DNA of 64,000 nucleotides, taken from NCBI GenBank assembly GCA_017628205.1, contig JAGBZO010000025.1, forward strand, positions 1 to 64,000, in the 5' to 3' direction. How positions within the stretch are numbered: position 1 is the first letter of the stretch; each line of letters opens with the position of its first letter. This DNA is from Duodenibacillus sp. Its GTDB lineage: Bacteria > Pseudomonadota > Gammaproteobacteria > Burkholderiales > Burkholderiaceae_F. A model generated the notes under the pieces. That model was not told the DNA's origin. It ran no database searches and saw only the letters and a list, made by a program, of their open reading frames with translations. This document shows, piece by piece, positions 41,901 to 47,884 of the stretch. The position numbers were made by a program, and so were the translations under genes.

Positions 41901-44900
41901 TTGTTGATGTCCGTCGCATTAACGGCCAAGGTACCCGCCAAATTGATCTTAAGCGCCGAGGCGGCCGGGTCGGTGGCGGCGTTGGTTGTGTTCGCCCCCG
42001 CCGTCGTGGCGCCGTTCGCTCCTTGACTGGACAAATCGATTTGGCCGGGGTTGGGGTTTTGGCCGTTGGCCTGCTGACCGAGCGCACCGGCAACGGCACT
42101 GTCCGTGGCGTTTTGAGTCTGATTGAAGGTGATATGGTCGTGAATCTGTTGCCCCGCCGTGTACGACGTATCGAGCAGTTGCGTCTGCAACTGATTGACT
42201 GTGCGGGCAAAGCCGACGAACTTGGGCTGAATACCGGACGTGACATGGGTGTGCATCCAAGCGGCCAAACGATCCATCGCGCCGGCGGTGCCGTCGTCCG
42301 TATCGACGGAGACGCTGCCCGCCACGCTCAAAGCATTGATCGCGGTGTCGGCATTGGCTCTCACGGCCAACGTGCCGTCTGCATGCCAGTGTCCGACAGA
42401 GGCCGTTTTACTGGTTTCGCCGTCGTTGTCTTGCACGACGAGGTGATTTTCCATTGAACCGACGTTGGTGGCCAACGCGGCGCCGGCGCTACCCGCAGCC
42501 GAACTGCCGTGCGAGACCAAAAGCGTGCCCGCAATCGTTTGCAGATCATCGGTGCGTCGTGCCTCGAGTCGAATGTCCTTGGCACGAATCAGCACTTCGT
42601 CATCGAGTTCAAGGCGATTGTTCCCGTTGGTGACCGAAACGGCACCCAACAGATCCACGCCGAGCGTACCGCTCGAGACGTTGCTCGAGCCGCCGATGAG
42701 AATGGAGGAGACGGCGTCGTTCGCGTCGACCGTGACGGCATTGTCGGCCGTCATGCGTACGCCTTCACGAACGCGCACGATGTTCGTGGTGTCGATCGTC
42801 TGAATACCGAGCGAGGCGCCGACCGCATTGCCCGAGTGAATGTTGGGTAACGAGAAGCCGGCTAAATTTTCCAAGTGCCCGACCAACATCGTGCCATCGT
42901 TTTCCGTACGCCCGGCCACCGTGACGCGACCGCGCAAAATCGCGGGAATCGTCTTCCCGTCGGACGTGCTCTCGGGGGTATCGGTACCTCGTGCGGTCAT
43001 TTCAACCAACTTGCCGATTTGCACGTCGCTCTTGGCCCATTGATTAACGATGGCAATGGCTCCCGCCGCGGCAAACGCGCCGTTGTTCGGCCGCCCGCCC
43101 GAAGCGACATACGTATTGACGTAATTGGTAGGCGACATAAAGCCCATGGTCGCAAGCGGAATCTTGAGTGCCAATCCCGCCGTATTGACAAACGGCTGAA
43201 CCAAATCCAAGAACGTCGTGACGGTTTCGGACAACCCTTGAATCCCCTCGTTGAAATAGGCTAAACCGCCCAAGAACGAATCGGTCGTACCAATCCCGTT
43301 GAAAGCCGTTTCACAGGAAGCCGCCGCATTTTTCACGGCTTCCCATGCCTGTACGACGGCCATGTCGTTTTTCTGCGTTTGGGGCAAATCCGTCCACAGG
43401 CCTTCGAGCATGGCCACCAACCCCTTGAGCTGGTTTTGCATCGTTTGCACGCGCGTCCACGTCACGAGCGCCTCGCTCTCGATGACAATGTTGCCGGCGG
43501 CCACCTCAATGGCCGTGCCGTCGTCGATATTGACGGTCGAAGACAACGTGGGAGTTCCGTCGGTTTCACCGACCTGACCGCCCGCGGTCGAAACAAAGAG
43601 CGCCAGCGAAGCCTGGCCGAGCGAGTTTTCCGTATTGCTCGTCACCACGCGGGAGTTGGCGTAAAACTGATGATCCTTGATGGTCGCGGACGAGGTGATC
43701 TTGACGTCGCCCTTGGAACGCAAGCCGGCTAGCGTGCCGTTTTTGGGGGCGTTCACGTCAACGGAAGCGCTTTGCTGCCCGGCAAACACGCCGACCGAAC
43801 CGCCCAAACGGAAATTCGCCTCGGTCATGCCGGGGTCGATCCCCAACGCGGCATTTCCCATCAGGCCGGCGACAAAGTTCAGAGGCACCGTACCGATCGT
43901 TTGCTGGGCGCGCTTGACAAACGCAAACGGACCGATCCCCGCATCGGCTTTCACCGTCAACGACTTCGTCGTGTTGGCGGCTTTGATGTCGATTGAACGC
44001 GCCTCGTTGACGATGCCGATGTCCATCGTCACTTTGGCGTCGGTGTTCATTTCCGTGTAGTTCATCACCACGCCGGCATACGCTTCGTCTTGAATCGAAG
44101 CGGAAGCTGAGGTGGCCACGGAGTTGGTATTGACGGCATGAATGTCAACGACGCTTTGACCGGCCGCTCCCACCGTGATCGAAGCCGTGTCCTTGACGTC
44201 GGTTGCGGCATTCGAATACAGATTGGTCACCACAAGAGCGACTTCCGGGCCGCTGTGATTGATGGTGCCCACTTCCGCCCAAACGTCGGCCGTCAGCGCC
44301 GCATCGGCCCCCAACGTCAAATTGCCCCCGGTCGTCAATTCGCCCTCGACAACGACGGACGCGTCGTTATCGACCAAACCGACGGCGGCCGAAGCCGTCG
44401 GGATTCCTTTGGACAGCAAGGTTTCTTGATGGCTTTGATGGAAGGTGGTGATGGTGGCCGGCGACGAGCCGATCGTCAGGTCCGTGTCGGCCTTGGCCGT
44501 CAAACTCAAGGGGCCTTTTTCAGCCGTAAGCTCCGCCTCCTTGGCTACCGTGACCGACGCGTCGGTCGTCAAATTGCCGTACGCTGCGTCAAACGTGATG
44601 TAGAGCTGATTGTTGAGGAACCACGTCGCCACGCTGTCAACCGTGCCGATAAAGCCCTTGGCCGCCGAATTGTCGAGATGGTTGAGCGCCGTGGCGTTGA
44701 CGGTCAACGCATTGTCCGCCGTAATCGTTCCAGCAATGGCGACGGAAGCATTCACGTTCGTGTGAAGATTCGTGCCGGACGCCACAAATTGCGTGCCGTC
44801 CCAGTTGCCGTTTCCGGCCAATGCCTTTGCCGTCACGCTGTTGCGCGCGTCAATGACGCCGTCAATCTTGATCGTGGCGGAAGTGTCTTCATAGAAAACG

Positions 44901-45808
44901 GCCGCCCCGGTGGGGTTGCCGAATTCGTCCAGTTTTTCCTTACCCGATTCGTCCAGTTGCCAACGCGTGGTGTCGCCTACGGCCATGAGAACCACGTCGC
45001 CCGACGCATCGACTTTGCCGCTCAAAGCGCCGTCGGTGACGTCGGCCGACAAGATGACGGTGTCGGCGGCGTCCTTAATGTTGACCAAATCGGAAAAATC
45101 GGTCGTGCGCGTTGAGATTCTCGCCCCTTCCGCCACGTCGATATGAGCCGCCACGAGCGACACATTGTTACCCGCGTTGATGCTGCCCTTGATTGAGATC
45201 GTGGCGTTGCGATTGATCGGTACTTCACCGGCACGCCAAGCGGCAAGCGTCTGATCCGTCAAATCGGCCCCGCCCGTCGTCAAATACTTGGCGTAGGTCA
45301 ACGCTTCGGGCGCGATTGCCGTGAGGCTGCCCGTGTTGATGACACCGCTCGTACCAACGGTCATCCCGTAAGGCGAAACGAAAAACAATTCGCCGCCCAC
45401 TTGTGAGCCGACGATGCTGTTGACCGTCCCGTCGATCTTGATCTTCTGATTGACAAAGTTGACGAGTTTGTCGGAGCCGGCTCCGTGATGCAGGTTGGCA
45501 ATGTTGCCCGCTTTCAATTCGAAACGCTCGAAACGATTTTCACCGATCCCGTGAACGACACGGTCGGTAGTGACGTCGAATTTGCCGTTTGTGTTGACAA
45601 TCGTCGTGTGATCCCATCCGGCCTGAGCGGTTATGTTCGACTGCGTCAGGCCGTTGGCCGAAGCTCCTGCGGAAACCAACGCGCCGGCAACCGCCGTCGC
45701 GATGACACTCGAGCGCCAACGCCCCTTGCGCTGAGAACGCGACGTTTCGTTCGTAACGACAAACTGACGGCGTACGCCGCTCCACTGGATCTTGTATATC
45801 GTATTCAT
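26939..45808 (-). CDS. TpsA2: giant two-partner-secretion adhesin with C-terminal OmpA-like domain, 6289 aa
   Basis: A 6289-residue exoprotein. It starts with an extended signal peptide (MNTIYKIQWSGVRRQF, basic stretch, hydrophobic core, cleavage near AGASA, about residue 51) and a TPS domain (GGELFFVSPYGMTVG at about 130-145). A very long repetitive beta-rich region follows, interrupted by helix-rich segments at about 780-903, 3475-3543 and 4295-4417, at nearly the same positions as in TpsA1. Residues about 6164-6277 are an OmpA-like peptidoglycan-binding domain. It is the second gene of a tpsB2-tpsA2 pair with a 40-bp gap and only a weak ribosome-binding site. By family it should be exported by TpsB2, N-terminus first. 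The OmpA domain suggests the C-terminus remains in the periplasm bound to the wall (inference). Adhesin function is inferred from family; no toxin domain is recognised. Confidence 0.93.
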   Translation of the reverse strand: MNTIYKIQWSGVRRQFVVTNETSRSQRKGRWRSSVIATAVAGALVSAGASANGLTQSNITAQAGWDHTTIVNTNGKFDVTTDRVVHGIGENRFERFELKAGNIANLHHGAGSDKLVNFVNQKIKIDGTVNSIVGSQVGGELFFVSPYGMTVGTSGVINTGSLTAIAPEALTYAKYLTTGGADLTDQTLAAWRAGEVPINRNATISIKGSINAGNNVSLVAAHIDVAEGARISTRTTDFSDLVNIKDAADTVILSADVTDGALSGKVDASGDVVLMAVGDTTRWQLDESGKEKLDEFGNPTGAAVFYEDTSATIKIDGVIDARNSVTAKALAGNGNWDGTQFVASGTNLHTNVNASVAIAGTITADNALTVNATALNHLDNSAAKGFIGTVDSVATWFLNNQLYITFDAAYGNLTTDASVTVAKEAELTAEKGPLSLTAKADTDLTIGSSPATITTFHQSHQETLLSKGIPTASAAVGLVDNDASVVVEGELTTGGNLTLGADAALTADVWAEVGTINHSGPEVALVVTNLYSNAATDVKDTASITVGAAGQSVVDIHAVNTNSVATSASASIQDEAYAGVVMNYTEMNTDAKVTMDIGIVNEARSIDIKAANTTKSLTVKADAGIGPFAFVKRAQQTIGTVPLNFVAGLMGNAALGIDPGMTEANFRLGGSVGVFAGQQSASVDVNAPKNGTLAGLRSKGDVKITSSATIKDHQFYANSRVVTSNTENSLGQASLALFVSTAGGQVGETDGTPTLSSTVNIDDGTAIEVAAGNIVIESEALVTWTRVQTMQNQLKGLVAMLEGLWTDLPQTQKNDMAVVQAWEAVKNAAASCETAFNGIGTTDSFLGGLAYFNEGIQGLSETVTTFLDLVQPFVNTAGLALKIPLATMGFMSPTNYVNTYVASGGRPNNGAFAAAGAIAIVNQWAKSDVQIGKLVEMTARGTDTPESTSDGKTIPAILRGRVTVAGRTENDGTMLVGHLENLAGFSLPNIHSGNAVGASLGIQTIDTTNIVRVREGVRMTADNAVTVDANDAVSSILIGGSSNVSSGTLGVDLLGAVSVTNGNNRLELDDEVLIRAKDIRLEARRTDDLQTIAGTLLVSHGSSAAGSAGAALATNVGSMENHLVVQDNDGETSKTASVGHWHADGTLAVRANADTAINALSVAGSVSVDTDDGTAGAMDRLAAWMHTHVTSGIQPKFVGFARTVNQLQTQLLDTSYTAGQQIHDHITFNQTQNATDSAVAGALGQQANGQNPNPGQIDLSSQGANGATTAGANTTNAATDPAASALKINLAGTLAVNATDINNTVQVDVESMTLDASSVTVEAVSDKWIGTWAGTAGVTYMGYMTGSDWASTATVGIAGAVAVNASVSNASVFINANRSTGTGLVIRNSSDESDPTQTSATDVSIYAVNDGNIVTEALVATLARGGGVTVGADVNIAANVGGTTTQTTVDGIELVGTTDGTDNRYDQAAWVGDTQVTGGTGMGFATATHMGASSNQLGFVVAVADMDNTVQSTLTDADIEANRVDVRALASLVQVTTAVNAQTAGSKSTFAFAGTAGTAALTNVVKADVNNAAIKLTGNDALMQVIARDATDDEHAALDAVTETAFAFDKTIYTYVDADGVTQTGDAKSNSVFYQDATVYTDADKTASGTLNVEDFLATSNMVQSSVVISLGVAGSGQTAGVATDAGVLVNQMNNTFETSTQDVTVSHAEPTRPSGFTQSAESSVVSVGVGLGSAGSGGKFAAAGSVIVSDIHQTVRSQAEALTLQTHETQFLAGNRAISANVAGNAGVSVGQSSAAVGAAIAVTNTYNTADVSLTSVAIDNEAGPQASLVAAARNEAVSVGVSIDAGVSMAATVGGSVLVNRALNDSTVVIDGLALDEVAATQLIAQDDTQLISLAGNVAVGGQAGVSGAVVYTGSGNDSTGTRVDAKNVTVTNESDEEATRSELALNANSTDRLVTLATSVGVASQAAGVAGVATTNDVHRTVEASLGNVTAEGTSLKSVTVTSGQDTDIDNGAIVAAAGSAAGVGVGVSVNRIDNETNARLYDDRTTPKHFATDVLRVSAVTDNDLDTVAVGGSGAGTASVSGSVGVNLIDADTTAEVDGVRASFATGLVEARSDDTIGNYGGQASGAGTAAEGLTVTVSEKKGTTAATVKNAELTETGGTASLSTQTGVADSDIADGFVQDLNSVVSLKNKRQIETVKGLGVFASSTENFKTFLINGTGAGVQSAVGTNNVTYHGGKTALTVADSVISTVDGLETLSGDYVAVDTSMNSATGSQVAVAETVNVTTTEHATTVLFSGNKITGNVDHRAEAKEGLSHLILGIAGSFYATVSPVVNVNRFLSDVTTTVEQSTVDAGRYDQQTTYLGYANGGSGLGNGAAFAAAGVNLNVNYFGNDVKNIVSDSHVDADTALTVTADRTVDVQMVDVTLTGAIGAIGAYVNVNTIEGETLTQVTRGSQLTGSGEAAICARNLDRIHLVGVNGAGGLGAGGATVVVNDVYGKATVEVANSTIDMNTVDLRVSQDRDLSAVAAFGGVAGMAVQANVIVNNIGSNEEAFATSETGLQDTEALVERYRTDYASASGPGQAGVLSTLEATADAYLTEDEKTSLMQSAATDASQVHQATGTIVAVHSSIVKADGALSVTAQEDTGSEAAINVEAGMGTAGVASVAASVATLRYNHAAAVVMTASALSANGTTIGAYWGGDKHVAAYQGTLALGTAVAAYADVKLVGGATVKLSDTSVASDKETTIEYRDTSTVSAEAFGLTIGGMAGGGTVAHLEDLTASAVVVTGGVGSALTGDTTLRSIRDAERHADVTAGYGALVVGVGALAKVYDHGKHAVTVENATVTGNALTVSANNQMTLTTSAKGDGASVVGVGVVEAYTNARGDTSVTLENNTIASKEIVVSASSGRETGNAEDALQLKSEGEAYSGTVVADINVNASEIVNSTTTTLCVKNNTFATDSSAKKKPRLDLSATGYATYDAVSGVGGGGIAYSGNTLVRLEHAADVSVELDAGSDTAILDRLTVQAINKEAVQAQATSYGGGAIVVEMSSDKVNSAEIRHKDTSDTTVSVGGTFEVTEDAQIKSSSVHDLAVDVENNKGAFAGGSGAALQNTMTGESRVLVADNTNLTVGGSLYLDARADLRLTGLRDANGKVKDSVVVESAIYGGFTGTGISINNSVDRATHVTIGRNARLLANDRLQASAFTAAEVDWRVRANSTGAVEGGSAVSDHDITIVNTVTVGADAHLSNRNVDAAIVLSAAGHETYYIESIGDVQGAAIAGAGGNSTLDYTRHNTVAIADGAKVLGAGRIQLSSGRNADGIDSLLDVTVLSHAYAHSLISGVDAEINDTFITNDTITVDGYVLAARSIEAYADQGSVSTLEEARRWSLWAHKDWGDTEMASTAMGVKSRNMTETSRLTVNEQGRLEAGTQTTFDLIVEGIVDPDGNDDYSLEGSQQQPTLTFSSDTNVVGTYALGEMNVANYYWDRHEYLTEQMALYLPGDSSTNDGIYYALKAEDDYLLQRMVEEGYAKKNGDGTYSAIASDKMHVVFSVSDITVSGGVVDITSDAVNGRGTIAAHYADGITIDNRSSMVLSVKDLQVLDDGGTVTFNKVNVSSAASLEGFGGTVVSAGTSAPPVINVTSRYAGDPIKVTSKDPTETGSQSYVPDSSILLDGTIANRAGAVTIRSDDDIRSTADISAAGSLTLNATTGAIVQGYQDGITNIGANPQDIWNDKVTEAMGKTDGSTVHDATVRDGNGAFIAGGDIVISGDLINVNGLIQSGYAQYGIELTQAELDRIKAIESAWSTADASTNLNPRTNEFVVHDGGYAMVDGQYVYRTTAWYDPRSDRIILDDIKPQGGHVYLTGRIANTGGGRIVVADGHATVKVDAGQFDVQTGYISTGNVRGAVTITDTSWADATYAYRITEYTPNDGGATQWNATSKLLRKSDGQFVSMVVAKDDAYDPYKDLVYTWSKGQGEQTVTTTETKQDFKWWGLDEKPEGDPVITTNTTTNKLEELDAAESIVSMDTKHGTYEIKELMDTNDAVFQSHYLVKTSDSSSSTKTWTTYKNFMHFKGTHYEKTVVTETNQVEYQFAVRADQSVGVDRISGNNLISITSDKTVYLGGDLEAQNGTVSIKAGQSIVQMSDGNAVRGAAKVTLSANTGSIGSETRAVNLAGSNGVVLTAQAGKDIYVDAMGLAAGASLEGSVNGEKTVQVSTSSDLRLTALTGTDIKLNAQNGRIFVTSVTQKTHEDGKQRLDATAGGDIDLVNGNALWIGQIESGGDVRIEAEQIAGSRALDANDTMSADEKVQHWIEIGILGEGGVTKETRYAQDKANVETEMRAAWSRMQAYEALGDDRNVAQQNEYDALTQRFAGFDTVDAYIADQAGTEGTMLNLIETSKDKYHAWNKTELLYAVAESVINPDASTGSSATRHNIRANGTIRLESTGLIGEYADAQTFDLTQPFVGADGNVTAQGKAFYETISRAQAQDVVWDRATNSITVSLKNPITVDFVDEDDTQSLSADAASVYVQTLSDKALRVSAITAADAVRLTSGNGIFGVGADHLIQGAAITLHGAKGSIGTDALAVRIDASESVTLTAEKSINLTETDGDLVIASLSAGKEACLTTVDGDILSLQTSNDLPQGVISAESLHLNVNGAIGANDFALQLQDVQSVTVNNDLDGMNVVIGGTTDTTVGTNHSSGTIVSDGRVSIESEAGMTMRSDLTAAGEIVLKAADDLTTAGIRSALTGDDVSLEAGGTLAIGKDIGVADAGGDITLIGKSVDIADNVTLRAAAGRLKVDADALRIGSDDTFVAKGIEWNITQSLVADGVTFETGIDGLTLTSDASIDLKRVTMTSEGEIIVTAGDRLVLDRDVSDANRAVVTATVAVVLSGTNGVAAEKLSVDADSLTVSSASGAIDLTEAQLDASGDIEVSGATGLVAENASVGANAVTMRSSEGSVNVRDADVTSVDALTIGARDDVTADGLTATASSMSASSSEGGIAIDEAVLTASDTLELSAKGDLLAQGMQADVGSLAARTSTGSIVAIDARVTADESAAIVGGKDVLADRLDVGADKVEMHAAAGDVQADAARLNASDTLAVTAEQNVSLVGAEVPTALTGALIYAAQEGDVDLRQAQSLDGSGQSGTGTLVADSITVTAGGRVDLNGNALDWKATGIGSSATSGDITLQSDEVALAAGSMLTAGSDASATRGDLTVRTTGDMTQGEGTRLTASHGHVELDVGGTLTLGQNSASEGESLTMQAGELVVGKDNTFVSTDGDVRLLIDDDATLGGKLSISAQKGSASADIEIAAGGVLSVTDDALTIEAQSGAVTLSGAHGMNIQNDLTIVSHEDARLETDTGSITIGNGAVIKAGTASGLAADQYGRIEIESGDGVAIGEKAVVLADELSVRARGDVSFGNDAVLHGTTGGVTIVSDEGDIVMGQHLEILSNADTTRLTAKRGDIRIAQAAELTSSNSTIRFEAGSDVVFDDHLIVNGEGFVIQSGRDIVFGDDVSVKTEYTTDKNEPVGSPGVSNANWQTMLCAGRDVAFGDRATFDTTMLGITAGSATQAGSVVFGDDSRIETSRYGIAVVAWDDIVFGERAVFGTLDAAQGGTIALLAQDGIRMAKEAVIKSKGNIAVQSVNGDIAMGENAALIDLNDDRLARLDVISEYGNVSIDRNARLIGAWIEVAAQGGDLTLGDGTSLLADASGQVDLEASNNLLLDGRITVLAPDVMLTSHDGDIRFGRDSTIVGYGTQDVERLLMQSGRDIDMSQSAVVVATTDVELKADRDIRIGGESRIYSDKSVLMTAENGDIALSGATRIGSSDSDVTRYTDRVALKAGGDVRQDDVDVNRGIVAKELTVSAGGTVTLGAVDQSQTTAAMRKLFLAKGGNIAQIVSVDAGGDIVLALTSPIDSTLTINASRAGTVSGDLIVHGQGNALSFANDLTVQGDASLHGARVTFGRIEGAGLVELSSDQYDTTTTDGLYGGSITARRIVLLTGEGNIDIDALRSTDDLISVARKSLDVEGAIHIDGVDSAYTLNVYNGRGGISAAGMRAADVVALFTGDAGVKADASVLQSDTNVVMRIDGADSVAKYLTSDYLSGRDASLIVPGFVPLVSIDQQALDDADKVVDDGDIDALIGYVRDGGFTGSLRYDVRDFWTPWMRIKHNVVYFPFDSDVLTDAGRAALDRVVETAYEYGISVTFVNVGGYTDRLGADAYNRALADRRAKAVKSYLIDKGVPADRIETSARGKSNAIVECGPTSDVKRCLSPNRRSVIEIEAETPRSKVEPAYSI
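26978..27319 (-). other. OmpA-like C-terminal domain encoded at the 3' end of tpsA2
   Basis: About 114 codons give a full OmpA C-terminal domain: VYFPFDSDVLTDAG, then GGYTDRLGADAYNRALADRR, then YLIDKGVPADRI, then NRRSVIEIE. The Asp of GYTD and the Arg of the ADRR segment match the two residues that hold the diaminopimelate group in E. coli-type OmpA. A Cys pair (C-x8-C just before LSPNRR) matches the disulfide of enterobacterial OmpA. The domain is in frame, with no stop or frameshift between it and the adhesin. The last 12 residues form a short polar tail. Confidence 0.95.
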
Positions 45809-45848
45809 AGCGTTATCTTTCGTGTCGACGTTCTCGCGGTACGGTCAC

Positions 45849-47483
45849 TTAAAAGTGCAAATTCAAGACCGCGTCATAACGAACGCTATCGGCGCGTTCC
45901 TCGTCGGTAATCTGTCGGCTCAACGGGGCTGCAACGGTTCCCTTAAGACTCATCCATTTCGTCGGCTGCCATGTCAAACCAAGCCCTGCGGAAGACAAAG
46001 TGCGTTTTTCATAGGAAGACATTCCGGACAACCTACCGACGTCAAAAAAGGCAAATACATCCATTATTTCGGTTACGGAATAGTGCGTTTCCAAATTGAA
46101 ATAGAACCCGCTGTCGGCACAGATCACGTCATTTGCATAACCTCGAACGCCCGCACTGTTGCCCAAATAAAACTGATCGGACGACACCATGTCGTCACCG
46201 CTCAACTTGGCTTGCCATGCCGCCGTTCCTTGTAAAGAGAATCCGAGCGGCAACAGCTTTTGGACGAACAGATCGCCCGAATAAACCGTGTAATCGAACG
46301 TGTTGTCGTACAACTTTTCCTTGGCTCTGTGTTGTCCGATGCGATTGTTCACGTAAAAAGACCAGTCGTTGCCAATGTAGAGCGTGTCGACGCCGATCGA
46401 GAGCGAATCGATTTGATTGTCGGCGATGCGTACGTCGCCGTACATGTCGGTTGCGCTTTGCTGATGCTTGATTTCGCCGTAGCCGATCCATTTGTAGCCG
46501 GCGCCAACCGCAAAGGGATGCTCGAATCGCAACGCCGCATGGAACGAATCGCCGGAAATGTCATAAGGTTCGCTCGGCCCTTCGATGATGTCGACCGTAC
46601 CGAACGATGCGTTGGCGACAAGTCGCGTGCCGAAACTATTCAGAGGGAAGGAGTAACCGAGCAAGGCGTTGAGCGTGCCTTCGCCCGCCAAACCCATCAG
46701 GTAAAAATTGTCACGCCAACCGAAAACGGAGCGGTTGACGATCGTTGCGCCCGCACGATAGCGGCCCGTGGTATCCGACCCCAACGTATCGGCAAACACC
46801 GAGGTACTCCAGCGGGGAGGCTCTTGGGCAATGATGTCGTAAGCCGTGGTTTCGGGAGCCTGCCCCGGATGAATGTCTACGCTCAAATGCACGTCGTTGG
46901 TCATGTTAAAGCGCACCAAGCTGTCGTACATGTCGCGGTAATTGGCCACCTCGCCTTTTGGCAAATCAAACGCTCTGGCGACATACTGCGAGTCGGTCGA
47001 TTCGACACCTCGAACGACCACTTCGTCCGTCTTGCCTTCGATCAACGTGATCGTCAGATGACCGTCGCGAATGCGTTGGGGGCGTAGCCCCGCCTGGCAC
47101 ACGGCATACCCTTTGTCACGATACAAACGATTGACAGCCTCAAGCAAATCGGCCAGATCGTGCGCTTTGACCGTCTTACCGACCCACGGAGCCACGGCAG
47201 TCGCGATCTCCTCTTCGGTCAATACGCTCGACGGTGTGTGAGAGATCTTTTTCAGATCGAATTGAAAATCGCCTTTGGGTACCAGGGGCGTTTTGGCCGA
47301 CGCCTCCGGCATCGCCTTTTGGCGGTCGCGCATCGCGTCGAGCTCCTGACGTAGTTGCGCTCGATCGCGTTCTTTCTCGAGTTGTTGAAGGTCGCGTGAC
47401 ACGATGTTGGTTTGAGCGGGGACGGTACTGGCACACAACGAGGCCAGCGTTAAGGTGCTCAAAAAGCGACAAACGAAAGACAT
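45849..47483 (-). CDS. TpsB2: ShlB/FhaC/HecB-family outer-membrane secretion pore
   Basis: A 544-residue TPS transporter with the same plan as TpsB1: a signal peptide (cleavage after about residue 23, TVPAQ), a charged N-terminal helix, two POTRA domains (about 72-225), a beta-barrel with the VRGY motif (GVRGYANDV), the FFDVG motif and a terminal Phe (AVLNLHF). It is first in a tpsB2-tpsA2 pair, 40 bp apart, and so is the likely export pore for TpsA2. Whether it also serves TpsA1 is open, since the two TpsB proteins are close paralogues. No strong ribosome-binding site is seen (a GGG lies about 9 nt before the ATG). A possible promoter (TTGACG at 47542-47547 and TAGAAT at 47516-47521) has a poor 20-bp spacer. 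Confidence 0.95.
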   Translation of the reverse strand: MSFVCRFLSTLTLASLCASTVPAQTNIVSRDLQQLEKERDRAQLRQELDAMRDRQKAMPEASAKTPLVPKGDFQFDLKKISHTPSSVLTEEEIATAVAPWVGKTVKAHDLADLLEAVNRLYRDKGYAVCQAGLRPQRIRDGHLTITLIEGKTDEVVVRGVESTDSQYVARAFDLPKGEVANYRDMYDSLVRFNMTNDVHLSVDIHPGQAPETTAYDIIAQEPPRWSTSVFADTLGSDTTGRYRAGATIVNRSVFGWRDNFYLMGLAGEGTLNALLGYSFPLNSFGTRLVANASFGTVDIIEGPSEPYDISGDSFHAALRFEHPFAVGAGYKWIGYGEIKHQQSATDMYGDVRIADNQIDSLSIGVDTLYIGNDWSFYVNNRIGQHRAKEKLYDNTFDYTVYSGDLFVQKLLPLGFSLQGTAAWQAKLSGDDMVSSDQFYLGNSAGVRGYANDVICADSGFYFNLETHYSVTEIMDVFAFFDVGRLSGMSSYEKRTLSSAGLGLTWQPTKWMSLKGTVAAPLSRQITDEERADSVRYDAVLNLHF

Positions 47484-47628
47484 GTGGATGGCCCATCAGA
47501 ATCCATAGTAATTTGATTCTAACGAGTAATATCAACACTGCCGTCAAAAGAATTCAATGCTTTACATTCGGAAACACAGAGCATCACGCGATGCGTCGAC
47601 AAGGCTCGCAACACTACGAGGGAAAGCT

Positions 47629-47793
47629 CTAAATCTCACAGCCGTCATGTATCTCCAGCTTGATTTCCTGCATTTCTAACCGCTCAATCTGTACTTGCAT
47701 TCCAATAAGCTCGACAGTTTGATTCAAGACTCGTTCGTGAGCCACTTTCGCGAGTGTCCGTGCGTTGCTATTCCTGGAGGAACCGCTCCTACT
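47629..47793 (-). pseudogene. Possible gene remnant (54-codon open frame without a clear start)
   Basis: In the 400-bp gap between tpsB2 and the YeiH-type gene, a minus-strand frame runs from a stop at 47794-47796 to TAG at 47629-47631. Its second half (LIGMQVQIERLEMQEIKLE) looks like genuine amphipathic, coiled-coil-like protein and is unlike the surrounding non-coding text. The frame has no ATG at its beginning, only internal GTG and ATG codons, and no ribosome-binding site. I read it as the 3' end of a decayed gene, but cannot name the family. The rest of 47484-47884 shows nothing coding. Confidence 0.3.
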
Positions 47794-47884
47794 TTATGCC
47801 AAACAGTTAGGGAATGCAGTTTGATTTAACGCAGAATTTTTCTTACATACAGAACTTGTGTCGTTGCGAATCACCTCAACACGC

